Source of the DNA: Melanocharis versteri
Taxonomy: Eukaryota; Chordata; Aves; Passeriformes; Melanocharitidae
DNA: 64,000 nucleotides
Assembly: GCA_013397845.1 (NCBI GenBank)
Contig: VZTG01000486.1
Location: 1,612,340-1,676,339, forward strand
Reading direction: 5' to 3'
The notes below the pieces were generated by a model, which saw nothing but the letters and a program-made list of their open reading frames with translations, did no database searches and was not told the DNA's origin. Position numbers and translations under genes: made by a program. Shown here in pieces: positions 63,101-64,000 of the stretch (position 1 is the stretch's first letter; the number at the start of each line of letters is the position of its first letter).

Positions 63101-63426
63101 AAGCAGTTAAATAAAGATTTTCAATTATCTAAAAAATTTTAAATAATAAATTAGTCTAGACTGTCATAGTGAGATCTAGGAATGTGTTTAAAGACATCCT
63201 CATTCCTTCTGAAGATCCATCTGTATATCAGTTCTGTTTTTTGGTTTTTTTTCCTTTTAACCCCTCTTACACTGGCTGCAGGTGATCACCTCTATAGGAG
63301 AGTTGGTGGAAATGTGTTCTACCCAGATCCAGTCGGGATGGAGACCCCTGTTCAGTGCCCTGGAAACGGTGCACAGCAGCAGCAAGTCAGAGGTTAAAGA
63401 GTACCTTGTAGGAGAATACTCTATGG
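81..63426 (+). CDS. ARFGEF3: ARFGEF3 (BIG3) gene, internal part: 22 joined coding exons
   Basis: Joining 81-132, 14446-14527, 17557-17688, 31787-31855, 36469-36591, 38065-38107, 39130-39208, 41076-41180, 43879-44203, 45563-45675, 46415-47325, 51787-51953, 53949-54114, 55515-55622, 55867-56082, 56335-56445, 57814-57964, 58404-58718, 60195-60328, 61845-61990, 62721-62900 and 63282-63426 gives an uninterrupted frame. All junction phases agree, and the product follows vertebrate ARFGEF3 throughout. The family (BIG1/BIG2/BIG3) has DCB, HUS, Sec7 and HDS regions. BIG3 carries a degenerate Sec7 that lacks the catalytic glutamate, so it is not expected to be an active ARF exchange factor. Published roles are regulation of insulin and glucagon granule biogenesis and cytoplasmic sequestration of prohibitin 2 (PHB2). 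Human ARFGEF3 is about 2,177 residues; the window covers roughly residues 29-1320. The first exon(s) and the 3' third are outside. Residue numbers in the exon entries assume 28 preceding codons. Confidence 0.96.
3873..5106 (+). mobile_element. Avian ERV LTR (solo, plus orientation)
   Basis: The sequence starts TGGCCAGGTTTTGGTAGC and runs through a TATA-like AAATTTAAG near 4037. It then has a GC-rich block of repeated 'CTGCAGCC(C/T)GTGG' and 'CATGCTGGAG' motifs and an AATAAA signal near 4918, and ends near GGGTCAATCCACTA. I recognise this from memory as an avian endogenous-retrovirus (ERVL-like) LTR family; the exact subfamily was not checked. No internal gag/pol is adjacent, so it looks like a solo LTR. 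About 308 bases of its length are an apparent assembly duplication, so the true length is near 925 bp. I see no convincing target-site duplication. Confidence 0.75.
4051..4665. repeat. Perfect 307-bp tandem copy around a single N
   Basis: Positions 4051-4357 and 4359-4665 read as identical, separated only by the N at 4358. The copies begin at GAAAAAAAGTTG and end at GGCAGGCAC. Exact identity plus a one-base N is what unmerged overlapping contig ends look like, so this is most likely an assembly artefact and not a biological repeat. ORFs running across the N are unreliable. Confidence 0.9.
6714..6800 (+). mobile_element. Fragment of an avian ERV LTR (5' end)
   Basis: The stretch contains TTGGCTGGGCTGAAGTTGAT followed by TTTTCTTCATGGGAGCTGG. 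This resembles the first about 60 bases of the LTR family present as a longer minus-strand copy at 15880-16471. The remainder of the LTR is missing or too diverged to see. Confidence 0.55.
9385..9560 (-). mobile_element. Old CR1-type LINE fragment, antisense
   Basis: The segment reads 'tttagtgctggagggatctg' followed by 'catctggtttgacttcctgc'. This resembles the reverse complement of the 3' part of ancient CR1 elements, where a 'gctggaagggac...catctagtc' pattern is typical. It is strongly diverged and the limits are approximate. Confidence 0.45.
14446..14527 (+). CDS. ARFGEF3: ARFGEF3 exon, residues 46-73 (DCB)
   Basis: The exon encodes (R)EKCLLPLQLALESK followed by SMKLAQQALAGMQ, nearly identical to human. 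The acceptor is a long T tract ending TTTTCCCTAG and the donor is CAG|GTATGG. The first base completes the arginine from exon 81-132, and the exon ends in phase 0. The repeat-like helices are typical of the BIG-family DCB region. Confidence 0.97.
15334..15419 (+). mobile_element. CR1 LINE fragment, sense arm of an inverted pair
   Basis: The text 'ctcttacgaggaagggctga' and 'gagctgggactgtttagact' matches the familiar CR1 ORF2 3' region (coding for SYEERL..LGLFSLE-type residues). It is the reverse complement, with few mismatches, of part of the CR1 fragment just downstream. Confidence 0.75.
15420..15760 (-). mobile_element. CR1 LINE fragment, antisense
   Basis: It begins around 'ggagacaccacaacttctct' and runs through 'agccttctcttctccagtct' to 'ctctccaacagttccatatc'. 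These are hallmark reverse-complement CR1 ORF2 3' sequences. The 3' terminus of the element is missing on the left, so this is an internal fragment. Confidence 0.8.
15880..16471 (-). mobile_element. Avian ERV LTR, minus orientation (solo)
   Basis: Read on the minus strand, it starts TGTACTGGTTTTGGCTGGG and continues TAGTGTTAATTATCTTCATT. Further on are 'tgctgagcagagcttacaca', the 'gacacagctgagacaggtga' region, and then sequence ending near 'aaagctgaactgccagacag'. I recognise an abundant avian ERV LTR family from memory. A sensible TG start lies at 16471; the left edge is approximate. No viral coding sequence flanks it. Confidence 0.75.
17557..17688 (+). CDS. ARFGEF3: ARFGEF3 exon, residues 74-117 (DCB)
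   Basis: The exon has 44 codons, phase 0-0. It encodes KLLSDERFVSVETDSDEKQ, then LLNQMLNAVKVTPSLNED and LQVEVMK. The acceptor is TCTCTCTGCAG and the donor AAG|GTTAGT. It is almost identical to the human exon and forms part of the DCB domain used for dimerisation in BIG proteins. Confidence 0.98.
22461..22512. repeat. Short tandem duplication, 20-bp unit, period 32
   Basis: ACACAGAAACAAGTTCTCCA occurs at 22461-22480 and again at 22493-22512 without change. It looks like a small recent slippage or tandem duplication. Confidence 0.85.
27795..27925 (-). mobile_element. CR1 LINE 3' end fragment, antisense
   Basis: It starts TCACAGAATGGTTTGGGTTG and continues 'accttaaagctcatctagtt', 'ttccactagaccaggttg' and 'ccatccaacctggcctgga'. 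This is the classic reverse complement of an avian CR1 3' UTR. The element is therefore transcribed on the minus strand and truncated at about 130 bp. Confidence 0.85.
27936..28047 (-). mobile_element. Second CR1 LINE 3' end fragment, antisense
   Basis: It contains 'gaatcacacagaatcactga', 'taaggttggaagggacgaca' and 'ctgctcaagcagggtcatcc', again reverse-complement CR1 3' end but of a different subfamily pattern. It lies about 10 bases after the previous fragment in the same orientation. Confidence 0.8.
31787..31855 (+). CDS. ARFGEF3: ARFGEF3 exon, residues 118-140 (DCB)
   Basis: The exon has 23 codons, phase 0-0, encoding VLLCITYTSTFELNGSSV then LKIAE. The acceptor is TTTTGATGCAAG and the donor GAG|GTAAGT. 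It is the same length as the human exon. Because it ends in phase 0, both the canonical exon at 36469 and the candidate exon at 34543 could follow it in frame. Confidence 0.96.
32619..32637. promoter_or_regulatory. Perfect palindrome of two forkhead-like sites
   Basis: ATGTAAA and TTTACAT form 7-bp inverted arms around CATTA. The left half contains TGTAAACA, the FOX consensus, and the right half is the reverse complement of TGTAAATA. A regulatory role is an inference only. Confidence 0.3.
34543..34674 (+). CDS. Candidate alternative exon of ARFGEF3 (DCB)
   Basis: The segment is an open 44-codon frame of phase 0-0. It is preceded by a good branch-point-like GCTAACC, a pyrimidine-rich tract and TTGCTCTTAG, and followed by AAAAG|GTACCT, a weaker donor without +5 G. 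It translates as LCFACHRAGSSRMHEMIK, MSIAHLFGALSSRI and FIAASSSVAFQK. It is not in the human canonical protein as I recall it. Its central part can be aligned without gaps to the following exon: residues 13-32 against INTAVRATLSQMLSDLTLQL, mostly conservative replacements with few identities. It could be an extra cassette exon, a mutually exclusive twin, or chance. Either use keeps the frame. Confidence 0.35.
36469..36591 (+). CDS. ARFGEF3: ARFGEF3 exon, residues 141-181 (DCB; PHB2-binding helix)
   Basis: The exon has 41 codons, phase 0-0: VCIETYVSSCHQRSINTAVR, then ATLSQMLSDLTLQLRQKQE, then NM. The acceptor is CTCCTCATCAG and the donor ATG|GTGAGC. By counting, the QMLSDLTLQLRQ helix falls at 165-176. 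In human BIG3 this segment binds prohibitin 2, with Gln165, Asp169 and Gln173 reported as key contacts; all three are present here. The same segment aligns with the ATLTQML motif of BIG1/BIG2. Confidence 0.98.
36592..38064. other. Intron of 1.5 kb
   Basis: AT-rich sequence with T and A tracts near 36772-36781 and 37015-37060. No repeat family or extra exon is recognised. Confidence 0.7.
38065..38107 (+). CDS. ARFGEF3: ARFGEF3 exon, residues 182-195
   Basis: A 43-nt micro-sized exon encoding TVENPDTLQKSKSQ plus one base of a split glycine. The acceptor is TTCCTCAACAG and the donor AAG|GTATTT. The human counterpart (IIENPDVPQDFGNQ) has the same 14 residues and keeps ENPD. It forms a variable linker after the PHB2-binding helix. 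Confidence 0.93.
38108..39129. other. Intron of 1.0 kb
   Basis: No repeat or additional exon is recognised. The acceptor at its end (CCTTTTTGGAG) is weaker than most in the gene but is fixed by the reading frame. Confidence 0.7.
39130..39208 (+). CDS. ARFGEF3: ARFGEF3 exon, residues 196-221
   Basis: The exon encodes (G)TSAESLCDDVVSVLTVL then CEKLQAVV plus two bases of Asn. The donor is AAA|GTGAGT. The glycine codon is completed by GT at the exon start. The SLCDDVVSVLTVLCEKLQ block is identical to human. Confidence 0.95.
39209..41075. other. Intron of 1.9 kb
   Basis: No transposon is recognised. The 128-codon ORF at 40164-40550 lacks splice or homology support and is treated as chance. Confidence 0.7.
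41076..41180 (+). CDS. ARFGEF3: ARFGEF3 exon, residues 222-256
   Basis: The exon encodes (N)DNRQLQLLYLECILSML, then NSSSPSMHQHKGFTDLI plus two bases of Trp. The acceptor is TCTTTGCCAG and the donor ATG|GTGAGT. It corresponds to the end of DCB and the linker into the HUS region, with a serine-rich loop shared with human. Confidence 0.96.
41181..43878. other. Intron of 2.7 kb
   Basis: No repeat family is recognised. The 139-codon antisense ORF at 41682-42101 has no recognisable protein features and is considered chance. Confidence 0.7.
43879..44203 (+). CDS. ARFGEF3: ARFGEF3 exon, residues 257-365 (HUS region)
   Basis: The 325-nt exon encodes WKQLCPALIVILGNPIHDK, a Ser-rich loop with SDHGRGSGCSSTAP, then GPVARTIYYIAAELVRLVG and the block ending PPPQHRVEAIKIMKE. 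The acceptor is TTTCTCTTTCTCAG and the donor GAG|GTAGGG. The aligned human exon is somewhat longer in the serine-rich loop, so human numbering shifts from here. In BIG proteins the HUS box mediates interaction with the DCB domain. Confidence 0.98.
44204..45562. other. Intron of 1.4 kb
   Basis: Nothing specific is recognised apart from the pyrimidine-rich acceptor tract at 45547-45562. Confidence 0.7.
45563..45675 (+). CDS. ARFGEF3: ARFGEF3 exon, residues 366-402 (polybasic segment)
   Basis: The exon encodes ILGSPRQLCDLAGPCFSES, then ESKKRSISKRKSHLDLLK plus two bases of Leu. The acceptor is CTTTCCTTTCAG and the donor GCT|GTACGC. KKRSISKRK is a strongly basic cluster with an embedded serine pair, conserved with human. 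A nuclear-localisation or phosphorylation role is only suggested by composition. Confidence 0.96.
45676..46414. other. Intron of 0.7 kb
   Basis: No repeat or extra exon is seen. The acceptor (TGTTGATTGTAG) has a modest pyrimidine tract. Confidence 0.7.
46415..47325 (+). CDS. ARFGEF3: ARFGEF3 giant exon, residues 403-706 (disordered linker and start of degenerate Sec7)
   Basis: The 911-nt exon is by far the largest. It opens (L)IMDGMTEACIKGGIEACYA and includes a helical LSEEQIQLLLQRLEELKDG. A long Ser/Thr/acidic, probably disordered stretch follows, with TTDTGQTTLEGDMGQTTPED, YPDITNFLSVDC and FSVDDQDLSRTEFDSC. It ends RLFIQSLEALLPRLIALPSI, then EEVDGALQSFSSTFCSG. The last about 100 residues correspond to the beginning of the annotated Sec7 region, yet no FRLPGE-type catalytic-glutamate loop is present, consistent with BIG3. 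The frame remains open upstream of the acceptor, so an ATG at 46353 is not a real start. Confidence 0.98.
47326..51786. other. Intron of 4.5 kb
   Basis: The intron contains a degenerate minisatellite at 50470-50590, a poly-T run around 50120-50136 and otherwise unremarkable AT-rich sequence. No mobile element is recognised. Confidence 0.7.
50470..50590. repeat. Degenerate minisatellite, unit about 27-33 bp, nearly four copies
   Basis: Successive units begin near 50470 (gttgctcccttgaacaga), 50502 (cccaccctggaacagtta), 50535 (ccgccctcaaacagttac) and 50562 (ccacgcccccaaagtgac). They share the pattern CC-rich block, AACAGTTACTC, then T-rich tail. CACGCCCCC and TGACG resemble SP/EGR and CRE half sites, but function is speculative. 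Confidence 0.5.
51787..51953 (+). CDS. ARFGEF3: ARFGEF3 exon, residues 707-762 (degenerate Sec7 core)
   Basis: The exon encodes (G)MMHSPGFEGNLNFNFQTL, then MNADSLYVVSHYTLLLNLK and LANSDYYRKKPAQAPVLL. The acceptor is TTTTTGTTAG and the donor CTG|GTGAGT. NADSLY...YTLLLNLKL resembles the Sec7 helix where true GEFs read D..Y.LAYS.I.LNTDLHN, but the invariant TDLHN end is replaced by LKLAN. This fits an inactive or non-canonical domain. Confidence 0.97.
51954..53948. other. Intron of 2.0 kb carrying a CR1 insertion
   Basis: The right half is occupied by a sense CR1 fragment (about 53025-53815) ending roughly 130 bases before the next exon. The left half shows nothing specific. Confidence 0.75.
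53025..53815 (+). mobile_element. 5'-truncated CR1 LINE, sense orientation, with ORF2 C-terminus
   Basis: The + strand reads the C-terminal end of a CR1 ORF2 (reverse-transcriptase protein). The frame 53346-53729 includes KKDIEVLERVQRRATKLIKG, LRRLRGDLTFYSSLKGG-like and SQVTSDRTRGN motifs. Upstream parts (for example VTKKASGILACIRNSVASRT at about 53218-53277) are in another frame, so frameshifts are present. The 3' end reads 'ttggacttgatgatcttgaa' and 'ttttccaaccttaacaatcc', typical of CR1, followed by a decayed short terminal repeat. The element is not a host gene. The 5' edge is approximate. Confidence 0.9.
53949..54114 (+). CDS. ARFGEF3: ARFGEF3 exon, residues 763-817
   Basis: The exon encodes KEFMKLVQSSGVLMVFSQAW, then VEELYHQVLERNMLGEAGYW and GSPEEHSLPLISMLT plus one base. 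The acceptor is GGTTCTCTGCAG and the donor ACAG|GTCGGT. It is highly similar to human. It covers the end of the Sec7 region by position. Confidence 0.98.
54115..55514. other. Intron of 1.4 kb
   Basis: No repeat family or alternative exon is recognised. Confidence 0.7.
55515..55622 (+). CDS. ARFGEF3: ARFGEF3 exon, residues 818-853
   Basis: The exon encodes (D)IDGLGSSAIGGQLMASAS, then AQSPLSQNRKTDDSVVA plus one base. The acceptor is GTTCTGGCAG and the donor GCAG|GTACTA. Human DIDGLESSAIGGQLMASA is the direct counterpart; the serine-rich second half is more divergent. Confidence 0.97.
55867..56082 (+). CDS. ARFGEF3: ARFGEF3 exon, residues 854-925
   Basis: The exon encodes (G)IAFARYLLIGCWKNLIDTL, STPLTGRMAGSSKGLAFIL, GAEGAKEQNQKEKDSICVSL and DGLRRAARLSCAL plus one base. 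The acceptor is TTTTACACTCCAG and the donor CTAG|GTACTG. The preceding intron is only 244 bp. By position this belongs to the start of the HDS-type helical region downstream of Sec7. Confidence 0.98.
56335..56445 (+). CDS. ARFGEF3: ARFGEF3 exon, residues 926-962 (acidic-lysine stretch)
   Basis: The exon encodes (G)VAANCASALAQMSAASCVQ, then EEKEEKEIQEPSDAIAQ plus one base. The acceptor is GTTGCTTTACAG and the donor CAAG|GTAACT. The charged EEKEEKE run, followed by KQKVEQKLEQ in the next exon, could form a short coiled coil. The preceding intron is 252 bp. Confidence 0.97.
56446..57813. other. Intron of 1.4 kb
   Basis: The intron ends in an uninterrupted T run (about 57787-57803) directly before TCATACTGCAG, serving as the polypyrimidine tract. 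Nothing else is recognised. Confidence 0.7.
57814..57964 (+). CDS. ARFGEF3: ARFGEF3 exon, residues 963-1012
   Basis: The exon encodes (V)KQKVEQKLEQMGKVQGVC, then LHTAHVLCMDAVLNVGLEM and GSHNQDCWPHVF plus two bases of Arg. The acceptor is TTTCATACTGCAG and the donor CAG|GTAACT. It is closely similar to human and a helical HDS-type segment. Confidence 0.97.
57965..58403. other. Intron of 0.4 kb
   Basis: No feature apart from splice signals. The T-rich acceptor tract lies at 58370-58400. Confidence 0.7.
58404..58718 (+). CDS. ARFGEF3: ARFGEF3 exon, residues 1013-1117 (variable linker)
   Basis: The exon encodes (R)VCEYISTLEHTHFSDGAAQ, a Pro/Gln/Glu-rich linker (QQAPGGQHPDSEPGEAPQAL), VIQPVSIQDLIKDSSKGRAF, then DFRGGSLLCGTSAAKAVLTL and STQADR. 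The acceptor is GTGTGTTCTCAG and the donor ACAG|GTAAAA. The ends match human closely. The middle is the least conserved part of the gene in this window and differs in length between species. Confidence 0.97.
58719..60194. other. Intron of 1.5 kb
   Basis: No repeat family or extra exon is recognised. Confidence 0.7.
60195..60328 (+). CDS. ARFGEF3: ARFGEF3 exon, residues 1118-1162
   Basis: The exon encodes (R)LFEDAADKLNLTALAGFLY, then QLKKASQAQLFHSVTDTVD and YSLAMP plus one base. The acceptor is TTTACCTACAG and the donor CCAG|GTAAAT. It is nearly identical to human. Confidence 0.98.
60329..61844. other. Intron of 1.5 kb
   Basis: AT-rich sequence. No repeat family or extra exon is recognised. 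Confidence 0.7.
61845..61990 (+). CDS. ARFGEF3: ARFGEF3 exon, residues 1163-1211
   Basis: The exon encodes (G)EVKSTQDRRSALHLFRLG, DAMLRIVRSKSRPLLHLMR and CWSLVAPHLVE. The acceptor is TTTGTTTTAG and the donor GAG|GTAGGA. It is a strongly conserved helical block and ends in phase 0. Confidence 0.98.
61991..62720. other. Intron of 0.7 kb
   Basis: No repeat or alternative exon is recognised. It ends in TCTCCTTTCCCTGCAG. Confidence 0.7.
62721..62900 (+). CDS. ARFGEF3: ARFGEF3 exon, residues 1212-1271, followed by a GC donor
   Basis: The exon has 60 codons, phase 0-0: AACHKERHVSQKAVSFIHD, ILTEVLMDWNEPSHFHFNEA, LFRPFERIMQLELCDED and VQDQ. The acceptor is TTTCCCTGCAG. The donor is CAG|GCAAGT, a non-canonical GC site whose other positions are perfect consensus. 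Reading on through the intron would give ASQL and a stop at 62913, whereas the next exon restores the conserved QV(V/I)TSIGELVE join. Confidence 0.97.
62901..63281. other. GC-AG intron, 381 bp
   Basis: The intron begins GCAAGT and ends GGCTGCAG. No GT within the flanking bases gives the right join, so it is a genuine GC-AG intron on present evidence. Confidence 0.85.
63282..63426 (+). CDS. ARFGEF3: ARFGEF3 exon, residues 1272-1319
   Basis: The exon encodes VITSIGELVEMCSTQIQSGW, RPLFSALETVHSSSKSEVKE and YLVGEYSM plus one base of Gly. The acceptor is TGGCTGCAG and the donor ATGG|GTAAGG. Human continues SMGKG after this point, in agreement with a phase-1 donor here. The next exon is beyond the window. 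Confidence 0.96.
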
Positions 63427-64000
63427 GTAAGGACTTACTGCACTGTTTCATATGTGCTTTTGATTCCCTGGGGGACACAGTAACTAATTCAGTGTATTTA
63501 AATGCCCAAACTGAACAGTGGCACTACAACACTCCAGAACTGTACCAAAGTATCTGACTTATTAGTTGGGGTAGGAGGGAAAGCAGATATATTGTTCTGA
63601 CATTTTATCCTCTATATTGTAACAAATGAGTAGAATGAGAAAGAAATGCTTGAATATTTCTTGAAATATTCTTGAAACCTACTTGAATAATTCTGAGCAA
63701 GACAGTAGTGCAAGGGTAGTGAGCTTGGCTGAGCATTTGCCATTGTTCTGCTGGAAAAAGGACTGTATATAACCAACATGTCTCCTGTGGACTGTCTTTC
63801 TTACTATATGAACCCTATTGCTCTTACACATGAGTGTAACTTAGTGTGATAATCTAGGCAAGTGCTTGTCCAGGCATTTGATCACAAGGCATTCAGATTC
63901 CTAGTGCTATTATTGACCACATTTCTGTAAGAATGTGCGTCCCTCCCAGAGATGTTTGCTTGTATGGACATGTGTTAAGATGGTGTCACGATCCGCTAAC
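63427..64000. other. Start of the next intron
   Basis: AT-rich intronic sequence to the window edge. No repeat or exon is recognised. Confidence 0.75.

Overview
The window is vertebrate nuclear DNA, almost certainly from a bird. It holds the middle of one large multi-exon gene on the + strand, with spliced exons, long AT-rich introns and no operon-like packing. The bird call rests on the repeats: several CR1 LINE fragments, including one with a readable reverse-transcriptase C-terminus, and LTRs of two families I recognise from avian genomes.

The gene is ARFGEF3 (BIG3, a large BIG-family Sec7-related protein). Twenty-two coding exons between 81 and 63426 join in a consistent reading frame (3,873 nt, 1,291 codons). 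If 28 codons precede the first exon, as in the human protein, the residue numbers match human exactly through the N-terminal (DCB) part. The translation start and promoter lie left of the window. The C-terminal third lies to the right.

Layout: 1-14.4 kb is mostly one 14.3-kb intron carrying an ERV LTR (3.9-5.1 kb, with an assembly-type duplication around a single N), a small LTR fragment and an old CR1 piece. From 14.4 to 17.7 kb there are two DCB exons separated by a repeat cluster (an inverted CR1 pair and a minus-strand LTR). From 17.7 to 31.8 kb there is a second 14-kb intron. From 31.8 to 47.3 kb lie the DCB and HUS-region exons and the 911-nt giant exon. From 51.8 to 63.4 kb, closely spaced exons encode the rest of the degenerate Sec7 region and the start of the C-terminal HDS-type region. 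A 5'-truncated CR1 sits just before the exon at 53949, and one intron (62901-63281) uses a GC donor.

The most interesting unexplained signal is an open, phase 0-0 segment of 132 nt with good splice signals at 34543-34674. It sits immediately upstream of the exon encoding the helix that in human BIG3 binds prohibitin 2, and it can be aligned, weakly, to that same helix. It may be a duplicated, mutually exclusive or cassette exon that would swap out the PHB2-contact residues. No second protein-coding gene, RNA gene, CRISPR array or CpG-island promoter is supported.
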